This document shows positions 1 through 7,676 of a DNA stretch of 13,894 nt, one piece after another. This DNA comes from an uncultured Burkholderiales bacterium. GTDB lineage: Bacteria > Pseudomonadota > Gammaproteobacteria > Burkholderiales > Burkholderiaceae_D. Position 1 is the stretch's first letter. Every line of letters starts with the position of its first letter. The stretch covers positions 8,414 to 22,307 of the forward strand of contig CALMOR010000217.1 of NCBI GenBank assembly GCA_937872165.1, written 5' to 3'. Made by a program: the position numbers and the translations under genes. The notes under the pieces are model-generated. The model searched no databases and had not been told where the DNA came from. It saw only the letters and a list, made by a program, of their open reading frames with translations.

Positions 1-741
1 GTCTACGTGCGCAACAAGGTCCGCGCCTGCGAGGAGGCCGGCCTGCATTCGGTGCTCGAGCGCCACGACGCGTCGCTGAGCCAGCCCGAACTGCTGGCCC
101 GCATCGACGCGTTGAACGCCGATCCCGCGGTCCACGGCATCCTGGTGCAGATGCCGTTGCCGCCGCAGATCGATCCCGCGCGCGTGATCGAAGCCGTCGC
201 TCTGTCGAAGGACGTCGACGGCTTCCATCTTTCGTCGGCCGGAGCGCTGGTCAGCGGGCGGATCGACGGTGGCGTGGGTTTCCGTCCGTGCACGCCGTAC
301 GGCGTCCTGCACATGCTGGACGATGCGGCGGTCCCGATCCGCGGATCGCGCGCGGTGGTGATCGGCCGCAGCAACACGGTCGGCAAGCCGATGGCGCTGA
401 TGCTCCTCGCGCGCGACGCCACCGTGACGATCGCCCACAGCGCGACGCCGGACCTCGCCGCGATCGTCCGCGAGGCCGACATCGTGGTGTCGGCCGTCGG
501 TCGCGCCGCGACGGTGACCGCCGACATGATCAAGCCGGGCGCCGCGGTGGTCGACGTCGGCATCAATCGCGACGCGATCGGCAGGCTGGTCGGCGACGTC
601 GACTTCGACCGCGTACGCGACGTGGCCGGATGGATCTCGCCGGTTCCGGGCGGCGTCGGGCCGATGACGATCACGATGCTGCTCGACAATACAGTGCTGT
701 CCGCCGAGCGGACGAGCACCCGTGAAGGATCCTCGCGATGA
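1..741 (+). CDS. folD: FolD bifunctional methylene-THF dehydrogenase/cyclohydrolase, 5'-truncated by window edge
   Basis: FolD interconverts 5,10-methylene-, methenyl- and 10-formyl-tetrahydrofolate in the cytosol, with NADP as cofactor, feeding purine, fMet and one-carbon pools. The frame is open from base 1 and begins at the substrate-site segment YVRNK, whose Lys matches the catalytic Lys54 of E. coli FolD, so about 50 N-terminal residues lie outside the window. Visible family signatures are ILVQMPLP, KDVDGFH, PCTPYGV, the dinucleotide-binding segment GRSNTVGKP, VDVGINRD and the C-terminal PVPGGVGPMT block. The stop codon overlaps the start of the next gene as ATGA (738-741), so the two are translationally coupled. 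An ATG-like GTG at base 7 is internal and not the true start. The identification is very secure; only the N-terminus is missing, and nothing suggests a defect. Confidence 0.97.
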   Translation, partial: VYVRNKVRACEEAGLHSVLERHDASLSQPELLARIDALNADPAVHGILVQMPLPPQIDPARVIEAVALSKDVDGFHLSSAGALVSGRIDGGVGFRPCTPYGVLHMLDDAAVPIRGSRAVVIGRSNTVGKPMALMLLARDATVTIAHSATPDLAAIVREADIVVSAVGRAATVTADMIKPGAAVVDVGINRDAIGRLVGDVDFDRVRDVAGWISPVPGGVGPMTITMLLDNTVLSAERTSTREGSSR

Positions 742-2813
742 CCCCGCCCAATCCGCTGCTCGAAGACGTCGACCTGGTGCGCTATGAAGCGGTCGATGCG
801 AATCACATCGTGCCTGCCGTCCTGCGAGTGCTCGCCGACGCGCGCGAGACCATCGATCGACTGCAGCACGACGACGCCGAACCGACCTGGTCCGGATTCC
901 TCGAGCCCTTCGAGGCGGCGACGGAGCGCGTCGGCCACGTCTGGTCCGCGGTCTCGCATCTCGGCGCCGTCGTCGACAGCCCCGAGCTGCGCCGGGCCTA
1001 CAACGAGTGCCTGCCCAGGGTCACCGAATTCTGGACCGGGTTGTCGCAGAACGCAGCGCTGTTCGCCAAGTACCGCGCCATCGAACGTTCGTCCGCCTTC
1101 GCGACCCTCACGAACGCGAGGCGCCGCGTCGTCGCGAACGCGTTGCGCGACTTCCGCCTCGGCGGCGCCGAGCTCTCGCCCGAAGACAAGCTGCGCTACG
1201 CGGCCATCGAGGAGGAGCTGGCTGCGCTATCGCAGTCCTTCTCCGAACACGTGCTCGATGCGACCAATGATTTCGTCCTCGATGTTTCAGATGTCAAGGA
1301 TCTCGACGGCCTGCCGGACGACGCGCTGACCGCCGCGCGGGCGCGGGCTCGCGAGGCCGGGGTCGACGGCTACCGCGTCACGCTGCACATGCCGTCGTAT
1401 CTCGCGGTGATCCAGTTCGCGACCAACCGTTCGCTGCGCGAGAAGGTCTATGCGGCCTATGTGAGACGCGCCTCCGAGTTCGGCAGGCCCGAACTGGACA
1501 ACGGGCCGCTGATCGTGCGCATCCTCGAACTGCGGGCGGAGGCCGCCGCGCTGCTCGACTACGAGAACTACGCGAGCCTGTCGATGGTGCCGAAGATGGC
1601 CGAGACGCCCGACGACGTGCTGCGCTTCCTCGACGACCTGCGGCAGCGGGCGCAGCCGTTCGGGCTGCGCGACATGGCCGAGCTGCAGGACTTCGCGAGG
1701 CGCCACCTCGGACTCGACGTGCTCGAGGCCTGGGACATCGCCTTCGCGTCGGAGCGCCTGCGCGAAAGCCGATACGCCTTCTCGCAACAGGAAGTGAAGT
1801 CCTACTTTCCTGAGTCGAAGGTGCTGGAGGGCCTCTTCCGCGTCGTCGGTCGCCTGTTCTCGGTCGAAGCGCGGCAGCGCGTCGGCGCCGCCGCGCCGTC
1901 CCTCTGGCATCGCGACGTGAAGTTCTTCGACCTCGTCGACGGAAGCGGCGCGGTGGTGGCGCAGTTCTATCTCGATCTCTACGCCCGCACTGCCAAGCGC
2001 AGCGGCGCATGGATGGCCTCGGCGCGCAATCGCGGTGTCCGCCCGGACGGGCGACGGCAGACGCCGATCGCCTACCTGACCTGCAACTTCGCGGAGCCGC
2101 AACGCGATGCGTCGGGTGCCGTCGTGCACGAAGCGATGTTCACGCACGCGGAGGTCAACACGCTCTTCCACGAGTTCGGCCACGGCCTGCATCACATGCT
2201 GACCCGCGTCGACGAGTCGGCGGTCTCGGGCATCCGCGGCGTCGAATGGGACGCGGTGGAGCTGCCGTCGCAGTTCCTCGAGAACTTCTGCTGGGAATGG
2301 GAAGTCGTCGAGCACATGACGTCGCATCGCGAGACCGGTGCCCCGATCCCGCGCGCGCTGTTCGATCGCATGCTCGCGGCCAAGAACTTCCAGGCCGGCA
2401 TGCAGACCCTCCGGCAACTCGAGTTCGCGATCTTCGACATGCGTCTGCACACGCGCGTCGGCCAGCACGACATCGGCTCGGTGATGGCGCTGCTCGACGA
2501 GGTCCGCGACCATGTCGCGGTCTACGCGGTACCCGACTACAACCGCCAGCCGAACCAGTTCTCGCACATCTTCTCGGGCGGCTACGCCGCCGGCTACTAC
2601 AGCTACAAGTGGGCCGAAGTGCTGTCGGCCGACGCCTACGCGCAGTTCGAGGAGGACGGCGTCCTCAACGCCGGCACCGGCGCGCGCTTCCTCGCCGAGA
2701 TCCTCGGCGTCGGCGGCAGCCGTCCGGCGATCGAATCCTTCGTGTCCTTCCGCGGACGCGAGCCCGACCTCGAGGCGCTGCTGCGGCACAATGGCATGGT
2801 CGAGACGGCCTAG
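738..2813 (+). CDS. prlC: M3 family zinc metallopeptidase, oligopeptidase A type
   Basis: This 691-residue cytosolic thimet-type endopeptidase degrades short peptides, including cleaved signal peptides, downstream of the larger proteases. The N-terminus NPLLEDVDL and the length (E. coli OpdA has 680 residues) fit the OpdA branch. The zinc site is HEFGH at residues 478-482, with the third ligand Glu508 in VELPSQ 30 residues after the first His, as in thimet oligopeptidase. The C-terminal HIFSGGYAAGYYSYKW block is the flexible Gly/Tyr-rich substrate-binding loop of the family. The start is decided by the ATGA overlap with folD and by AAGGA at 725-729, eight bases upstream. A folD-M3 pairing suggests co-transcription, not a shared pathway. 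All catalytic residues I can check are present. Confidence 0.95.
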   Translation: MTPPNPLLEDVDLVRYEAVDANHIVPAVLRVLADARETIDRLQHDDAEPTWSGFLEPFEAATERVGHVWSAVSHLGAVVDSPELRRAYNECLPRVTEFWTGLSQNAALFAKYRAIERSSAFATLTNARRRVVANALRDFRLGGAELSPEDKLRYAAIEEELAALSQSFSEHVLDATNDFVLDVSDVKDLDGLPDDALTAARARAREAGVDGYRVTLHMPSYLAVIQFATNRSLREKVYAAYVRRASEFGRPELDNGPLIVRILELRAEAAALLDYENYASLSMVPKMAETPDDVLRFLDDLRQRAQPFGLRDMAELQDFARRHLGLDVLEAWDIAFASERLRESRYAFSQQEVKSYFPESKVLEGLFRVVGRLFSVEARQRVGAAAPSLWHRDVKFFDLVDGSGAVVAQFYLDLYARTAKRSGAWMASARNRGVRPDGRRQTPIAYLTCNFAEPQRDASGAVVHEAMFTHAEVNTLFHEFGHGLHHMLTRVDESAVSGIRGVEWDAVELPSQFLENFCWEWEVVEHMTSHRETGAPIPRALFDRMLAAKNFQAGMQTLRQLEFAIFDMRLHTRVGQHDIGSVMALLDEVRDHVAVYAVPDYNRQPNQFSHIFSGGYAAGYYSYKWAEVLSADAYAQFEEDGVLNAGTGARFLAEILGVGGSRPAIESFVSFRGREPDLEALLRHNGMVETA

Positions 2814-2871
2814 TCCGTCCGCCTCTTCGCACCTTCGTCGGACCGCATCGATCACCGGGACAGGAGACGCC

Positions 2872-3504
2872 ATGAACAGGAACATCCGATCGCTCTCGCT
2901 CGGCATCGGAATCGCGGTCGCGGGCACGGCCGCGGCGCAATACAAGTCCATCGGTCCGGACGGCCGCGTCACCTACAGCGACGTGGCACCGCCCGCGGGA
3001 GCGCGTGTCGTCGAACAGAAGAAGCCGAACGGCGCGGGCACGAGCACCGTGCCGCTGCCCTTCGAGTTGCAGCAGGTCGCGACGAAGTATCCCGTCACGC
3101 TCTACACCGGCGACCGGTGCGCGCCCTGCGAGCAAGCGCGCAACTATCTCCGGGCTCGAGGCGTGCCCTTCGTCGAGAAGACCGTCACCAGCGACGACGA
3201 CATCGCCCTCTTCAAGCGTCAATCGCCCGACGGCACCGCACCGGTCATCGCGGTCGGCGGGCGGCGGTCCGTGGGGTTCTCGCAGGTCGCGTGGGCCGGC
3301 CTGCTCGACAACGCCGGTTATCCGGCTGTCGCGGCGCTGCCGCGCGACTATCAGAATCCCGCCCCGACGCCGCTGTCGCCGACCACCCGCGCTTCGGCAC
3401 AGGACCTGACGCGACCCGATGCGCCGGCGACCAAGACGGCTCGCCCCGCTCCGGCACCGGCATCGCTGCCTCCGGTCGACAACGGCTCGGGCTTCCGCTT
3501 CTAG
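2872..3504 (+). CDS. Secreted DUF4124-glutaredoxin domain protein
   Basis: The 210-residue product starts with a signal peptide (Arg near the N-terminus, hydrophobic run to about residue 19, AAAQ cleavage region near 22-23). A short DUF4124 motif follows (YKSIGPDGRVTYSD, residues 24-37), then a glutaredoxin/thioredoxin-like domain from about 73 to 150. Its redox motif CAPC lies at 83-86 and TAPVIAVGG carries the cis-proline of the fold. The last 50 residues are Pro/Ala/Thr-rich and probably disordered. A CxxC glutaredoxin outside the cytoplasm cannot rely on glutathione, so it more likely reduces, shuffles or senses disulfides in the periplasm; the actual partner is unknown. The start ATG has AGGAG at 2862-2866, five bases upstream. 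It lies between the M3 peptidase and xth on the same strand and is probably in the same transcript. Confidence 0.88.
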   Translation: MNRNIRSLSLGIGIAVAGTAAAQYKSIGPDGRVTYSDVAPPAGARVVEQKKPNGAGTSTVPLPFELQQVATKYPVTLYTGDRCAPCEQARNYLRARGVPFVEKTVTSDDDIALFKRQSPDGTAPVIAVGGRRSVGFSQVAWAGLLDNAGYPAVAALPRDYQNPAPTPLSPTTRASAQDLTRPDAPATKTARPAPAPASLPPVDNGSGFRF

Positions 3505-3519
3505 CACCGCATCGTCCCG

Positions 3520-4299
3520 ATGCGCATCGCGACCTGGAACGTCAATTCGCTGAAGATCCGGCTGCCGCACGTGCTCGACTGGCTCGAGCGCAATCCGGTC
3601 GAAGTCCTGGCGCTGCAGGAAACCAAGCTCACCGACGACAAGTTCCCGGTCGCCCCGCTCGAAGCGGCCGGCTACCGCGCGTCGTTCGCAGGGCAGAAGA
3701 CCTACAACGGCGTGGCTCTCCTGTCGCGCCTCGCATTGCCGGCTAGCGACGTCGCGATCGACATGCCGGGCTTCGCCGACGAGCAGAAGCGCGTCATCGC
3801 GGCGACCGTCAACACGGTGCGCGTCGTCTGCGTGTACGTCCCCAACGGCCAGGCGGTCGACTCCGACAAGTACCGCTACAAGCTGGACTGGTTCGTGGCC
3901 CTGCACGACTGGCTCGCCGTCGAACGGAAGATCCATCCGCGACTCGTGGTCGCCGGTGACTACAACGTGGCCCCCGAGGATCGCGACGTGCACGACCCGG
4001 CCGCATGGGAGGGCCAGGTGCTGTTCTCCGGGCCCGAACGTGCGGCCTTGAAGGCCTTGCAGGACCTCGGCCTGCACGACGCCTTCCGCCTCTTCGATCA
4101 GCCGCCGAAGTCGTACAGCTGGTGGGACTACCGGATGCTCGCGTTCCGTCGCAACGCGGGGCTGCGCATCGACCACGTGCTGGTGTCCGACGCGTTGAAG
4201 CCGCTCTGCACGGCCTGCGTCATCGATCGCGACGAACGCAAACGCGAGCAGCCGTCGGACCACGCGCCGGTGGTGGCCACGTTCGACCTGGTCGACTAA
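3520..4299 (+). CDS. xth: Exodeoxyribonuclease III (AP endonuclease)
   Basis: A 259-residue Mg-dependent AP endonuclease and 3'-5' exonuclease of the EEP (endonuclease/exonuclease/phosphatase) fold, acting in base-excision repair. Active-site residues are all visible: Asn7 in TWNVNS, Glu34 in LQETK, Tyr106 in VYVPNGQ, Asp147 and Asn149 in GDYNV, and the C-terminal SDHAP with Asp247 and His248. Length and motif order match the XthA family, not the larger APE1-type enzymes. The start is 15 bases after the preceding stop. There is no clear Shine-Dalgarno, so translation may depend on the upstream gene. Its TAA overlaps the TAG of ntrC on the opposite strand by four bases (4296-4299), leaving no room for a terminator between the two convergent genes. 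Confidence 0.95.
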   Translation: MRIATWNVNSLKIRLPHVLDWLERNPVEVLALQETKLTDDKFPVAPLEAAGYRASFAGQKTYNGVALLSRLALPASDVAIDMPGFADEQKRVIAATVNTVRVVCVYVPNGQAVDSDKYRYKLDWFVALHDWLAVERKIHPRLVVAGDYNVAPEDRDVHDPAAWEGQVLFSGPERAALKALQDLGLHDAFRLFDQPPKSYSWWDYRMLAFRRNAGLRIDHVLVSDALKPLCTACVIDRDERKREQPSDHAPVVATFDLVD

Positions 4300-5801
4300 C
4301 GGACGTCGTCGAGCCCGAGGTCCTGGATCTTCCGTGTGATGGTGTTGCGGCCGATGCCGAGCCGTTGTGCCGCCTCGATGCGACGACCTCCGGTGTGACG
4401 CAATGCCATGCGGATCAGCGTGGCCTCGAACTGACGCGTCAACGCGTCCATCACGTCGTGACGGTCGAGCGCGAGCATGTGCGCCGCCGTCCGTTCGAGC
4501 TCGACGCGCCAGACCTCGTCGGACTGCATCGACGACTCGCCGCCGCCGCTCGAACCCGCGCTGCCGTCCTGGCGCCCGCCGCTCTCGCCCGACGTCGAGC
4601 TACGCGACAACGACGTCACGCGCGCGACGTCCGGCGCCGCGCCGCGCATCTCGGGGGGCAGGTCCTTCACTTCGACGACCTGGGCCGGGGCCATCACGGT
4701 CAACCAGTGGCACAGGTTCTCGAGCTGTCGCACGTTGCCCGGGAACGGCAGCGTCACGAACAGCTTCATCGTCGCGTCGGACAGCCGCTTCGACTCGACA
4801 CCGAGCTCGCGTGCGCTCTTCTGCAGGAAATTTCGCGCGAGCAACGGGATGTCCTCGGCGCGCTCGTGCAGCGCGGGCAGGCGCAGCCGGATGACGTTGA
4901 GCCGGTGATAGAGATCCTCGCGAAAGAGCCCCTGCCGGACCAGGTCCTCGAGGTTCTGGTGCGTGGCCGCGATGACGCGGACATTGGCCTTCATCGGGCT
5001 GTGACCGCCGACCCGATAGAAGTGGCCGTCGGACAGCACGCGCAACAGACGCGTCTGCAGTTCCGACGGCATGTCGCCGATCTCGTCGAGGAAGAGCGTG
5101 CCGTTCTCGGCCTGCTCGAAGCGGCCGCGGCGCATGCTCTGCGCGCCGGTGAACGCGCCGCGCTCGTGACCGAACAACTCGGACTCGAGCAGCTCCTTCG
5201 GGATGGCCGCGGTGTTCAGAGCGATGAACGGGGCCGATGCGCGGGGGCTGTGACGATGCAGCGCGCGTGCGACGAGCTCCTTGCCGGTCCCGGACTCGCC
5301 GGTGATGAGCACCGTGACGTTCGATTGCGACAGCCGCCCGATCGCGCGGAACACGTCCTGCATCGCGGGCGCCTGCCCGAGGATCTCGGGCGTCGCCTCG
5401 ACGTGGTCCTCGATCGACGCCTCGCGAAGACTTTCGTCGACCGCACGGCGGATCAGCTCCACCGCCTGGTCCACGTCGAACGGCTTCGGCAGGTACTCGA
5501 ATGCGCCGCCCTGGAACGCGGACACCGCGCTCTCGAGGTCGGAGAACGCGGTCATGATGATCACCGGCAGGCCGGGGTACTTCGCCTTCGCGGCCTGCAG
5601 CAGTTCGAGGCCCGCGTTCGGCGTCGAGCCGCCCGGCATCCGGATATCCGACACCAGCACCTGAGGGGACTCGGTCTCCATCGCGGCCAGCACGTCGGCC
5701 GTGTTGCTGAAGCTGCGCGACGCGAGGCTCTCGCGCGCCAGCGTCTTCTCGAGCACCCAGCGGATGGATTGGTCGTCGTCCACGACCCAGATGGGTTTCA
5801 T
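4296..5801 (-). CDS. ntrC: NtrC nitrogen-regulation response regulator, sigma-54 activator
   Basis: A 501-residue enhancer-binding protein that, once phosphorylated by NtrB, remodels sigma-54 RNA polymerase at nitrogen-limitation promoters. Domains in order: receiver (residues 1-120; acidic pocket 8-10, phospho-acceptor Asp52, Thr84, Lys106); AAA+ domain (Walker A GESGTGKE 168-175, sigma-54-contacting GAFTGA 215-220, Walker B TLFLDEIGD around 235-243); Ser/Gly-rich linker 396-427; and a Fis-type helix-turn-helix at the C-terminus (LGIGRNTITRKIQDLG). The MKPIWVVDDD start is chosen because this is the usual N-terminus; the open frame continues 92 codons upstream into ntrB without family similarity. 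It lies 79 bases after ntrB and is last in the glnA-ntrBC unit, ending tail to tail with xth. It probably activates the glnA promoter at 9196-9210. Confidence 0.96.
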   Translation of the reverse strand: MKPIWVVDDDQSIRWVLEKTLARESLASRSFSNTADVLAAMETESPQVLVSDIRMPGGSTPNAGLELLQAAKAKYPGLPVIIMTAFSDLESAVSAFQGGAFEYLPKPFDVDQAVELIRRAVDESLREASIEDHVEATPEILGQAPAMQDVFRAIGRLSQSNVTVLITGESGTGKELVARALHRHSPRASAPFIALNTAAIPKELLESELFGHERGAFTGAQSMRRGRFEQAENGTLFLDEIGDMPSELQTRLLRVLSDGHFYRVGGHSPMKANVRVIAATHQNLEDLVRQGLFREDLYHRLNVIRLRLPALHERAEDIPLLARNFLQKSARELGVESKRLSDATMKLFVTLPFPGNVRQLENLCHWLTVMAPAQVVEVKDLPPEMRGAAPDVARVTSLSRSSTSGESGGRQDGSAGSSGGGESSMQSDEVWRVELERTAAHMLALDRHDVMDALTRQFEATLIRMALRHTGGRRIEAAQRLGIGRNTITRKIQDLGLDDVR

Positions 5802-5880
5802 CGGCCGGGCGACCGCACGCTGTAGAGCGGTGAAGGCATCGTGATGGAGGGGATCGACGATCCCGGACGAACGTTGAACG

Positions 5881-6972
5881 TCATGGCAGGGGCAACAGGA
5901 TGCGGAAGTCGGTACGACCGGGTCGGCTTTCGAAATCGATGGTCCCGTGGTGTTCCTCGACGAAGGTCGGCGCCAGCGGCAATCCGAGACCGGAGCCGCC
6001 TTCGCGGCCGGACACCAGCGGCAGGAACACGCGATCGCGGATCTCCGCGTCGATCCCGGGGCCGTTGTCGACGACATGCAATTCCAGTGCCAAGCGATGC
6101 CGCGCGCGCGCGACCGTCACCTGGCGACCGACTCGCGTGCGCAGCACGATCTCCGCGTCGCCGGCGTCGATCCTCGCACCGAGGGCCTGCGACGCGTTGT
6201 GCGCGATGTTGAGGAGAGCCTGGATCAGCTGCTCCTTGTCCCCGCGGAACTCGGGAATGCTGGCGTCGTAGTCGCGGGCGATCGCGAGGCCGCGCGGGTA
6301 CTCGGCCATCAGGACGCTGCGCACCCGCTCGCAGACCTCGTGGATGTTGACCTCGCCGACGATGCGGGCCCGGCGATGCGGTGCGAGCAGGCGATCGACG
6401 AGGCTCTGCAGGCGGTCCGCTTCCTTGATGATGACCTGCGCGTATTCGGACAGCTCGGGCGTCAGCATCTCCATCTGCAGCAGCTGGGCCGCGCCGCGAA
6501 TGCCGCCGAGCGGGTTCTTGATCTCGTGGGCGAGGTTGCGGATCAGCTCGCGATTGATCTGCGACTGGTCGTGGATGCGCTCCTCGCGGTCGATGCGCCG
6601 TTGCTGATCGGTCTCCTGCATCTCCAGCAGCACCGGCGTGCGCGGGTCGTCGGGCAGGACGGTGACGATGCCGTGGACCTGCAACGCGTCGCGCCCCGGC
6701 CGCTGCAGCTCGAAGTCGAGGCGCTTGTTGCTGTACTCGTGACGGCGCGCGTCGACGAACAGTTCGTCGATCAGCGAGCCGTTGACGAGGATGCTCGACA
6801 GCCGCTGGCCCCGCATCGAGCGCAACGAGAAATCGAGGAGCGTCTCGGCCGCCGTGTTCGCGAACGCCATGCGACCTTCGGCATCGAGGATGACGACGGC
6901 CGAGGTCAGCAGGTCGAGTCCCGCGAACAGGGCGGGATCGAAGGTCGGAGGCGACGACGCGGGATCGTTCAA
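5881..6972 (-). CDS. ntrB: NtrB nitrogen-regulation sensor histidine kinase
   Basis: A 363-residue soluble histidine kinase/phosphatase that sets the phosphorylation state of NtrC in response to PII (GlnB), and so to glutamine/2-oxoglutarate balance. There are no membrane segments. A PAS domain (about 17-120) is followed by the H-box LAHEIKNPLGG with phospho-acceptor His149, an N-box around NIAHNA (255-260), G1 VDNGPGID (301-308) and G2 GGSGLGL (325-331). The start appears to be TTG at 6970-6972: there is no ATG or GTG in frame before Met35, which lies inside the PAS domain, and a TTG start gives about 18 residues before the domain, as in homologues. No strong Shine-Dalgarno precedes it. This suggests low translation, fitting a kinase made in small amounts next to NtrC. 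Confidence 0.94.
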   Translation of the reverse strand: MNDPASSPPTFDPALFAGLDLLTSAVVILDAEGRMAFANTAAETLLDFSLRSMRGQRLSSILVNGSLIDELFVDARRHEYSNKRLDFELQRPGRDALQVHGIVTVLPDDPRTPVLLEMQETDQQRRIDREERIHDQSQINRELIRNLAHEIKNPLGGIRGAAQLLQMEMLTPELSEYAQVIIKEADRLQSLVDRLLAPHRRARIVGEVNIHEVCERVRSVLMAEYPRGLAIARDYDASIPEFRGDKEQLIQALLNIAHNASQALGARIDAGDAEIVLRTRVGRQVTVARARHRLALELHVVDNGPGIDAEIRDRVFLPLVSGREGGSGLGLPLAPTFVEEHHGTIDFESRPGRTDFRILLPLP

Positions 6973-7041
6973 GACGGGCGTGGCTTCGAGGTGACGCGGT
7001 GGCCGTCGAGCGGCCGAAGGGCGAGCCGCAGCGTCGCGCGC

Positions 7042-7524
7042 CTACTGGACCTTGGCGATCTCGCTGCGGATCGACGCGACGTCGCTCTCGGTCCGCGCGA
7101 TGTCGGACTTGAGCCGATCGGTGCGATCGAGGTAGCGCTGGTAGTTGCGCTCGTTGCCCTGCCGCTCCGGCTCGCCGTTGTTGTACTCGCGCTTGAGGTC
7201 GGCGAGGCGGGCTTCCTTGTCCTTCAGCTCGTCCTCGAGGATGCGCAACCGGTCGTTGTCGCGGGCCTTCTGGGTGGTGTTGTCGACCTTGGGGAATCCC
7301 GACGGGCCGGTCGACGCGGACCTTGCGGGCGGGCCCAGCTTCGGGATGACGACGGGATCGACGGCGATCTTCGTGCAACCCTTGTTGTTGCCGGTGTTCG
7401 TGAAGGTCGTGTTGCCGCGCTCGTCGATGCATTTGTAGAAGTCCTGCTGCGCGCGCGCCGATCCCGCCGTCGACAGGAGCGCGAGCGCGAGGGACGACAG
7501 GACGAGGCGGCTGGACATGTTCAT
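7042..7524 (-). CDS. Secreted DUF4124 protein with C-terminal coiled coil
   Basis: A 160-residue protein of unknown function. A signal peptide covers residues 1 to about 25 (SARAQ before the likely cleavage). A short DUF4124 motif follows (FYKCIDERGNTTFTN, about 29-43), with Cys32 and Cys50 that could form a disulfide. A Pro-rich spacer leads to a highly charged, heptad-like helix from about 85 to the end, predicted to be coiled coil. It has two possible starts, ATG at 7524 and ATG at 7518; I use the first, though neither has a strong Shine-Dalgarno. It lies between glnA and ntrB on the same strand, a position I recall for DUF4124 proteins in betaproteobacteria, so it may be nitrogen-regulated. 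It may be periplasmic; the partner is unknown. It shares only the DUF4124 region with the protein at 2872-3504. Confidence 0.8.
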   Translation of the reverse strand: MNMSSRLVLSSLALALLSTAGSARAQQDFYKCIDERGNTTFTNTGNNKGCTKIAVDPVVIPKLGPPARSASTGPSGFPKVDNTTQKARDNDRLRILEDELKDKEARLADLKREYNNGEPERQGNERNYQRYLDRTDRLKSDIARTESDVASIRSEIAKVQ

Positions 7525-7633
7525 TCCGATCGATGCGAGCGGCGATGGTGCGACGGCGACCGTCATCATAGCTTGCGCGATCCGACGGCCGATCGGGACT
7601 CGACGCGGCGAGACCGTCCCGCGTGCACCAACG

Positions 7634-7655
7634 AAAAGCGGCGCCGAAGCGCCGC
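7634..7655 (-). terminator. Rho-independent terminator after glnA
   Basis: Read on the minus strand, a perfect seven-base-pair G+C stem (GCGGCGC / GCGCCGC) closes a TTCG tetraloop, an exceptionally stable loop, and is followed at once by TTTT. It begins about 20 bases after the glnA stop codon and lies before the DUF4124 gene and ntrBC. It therefore probably ends most glnA transcripts and lets only a fraction continue into the regulatory genes, giving high glutamine synthetase and low NtrB/NtrC. The U tract is short, so termination may be incomplete. Confidence 0.8.
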
Positions 7656-7676
7656 CTTCCTCGGTCCGCGTGCGCG

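Noticed and set aside
1287..2972. 561-codon open frame on the - strand
   Set aside because: Antisense to the M3 peptidase; no domain, unusual composition.
4005..5825. 606-codon open frame on the + strand
   Set aside because: It lies antisense to ntrC and has Arg/His/Leu-rich sequence with no recognisable domain. Long antisense frames are expected in DNA with such strong third-position G+C.
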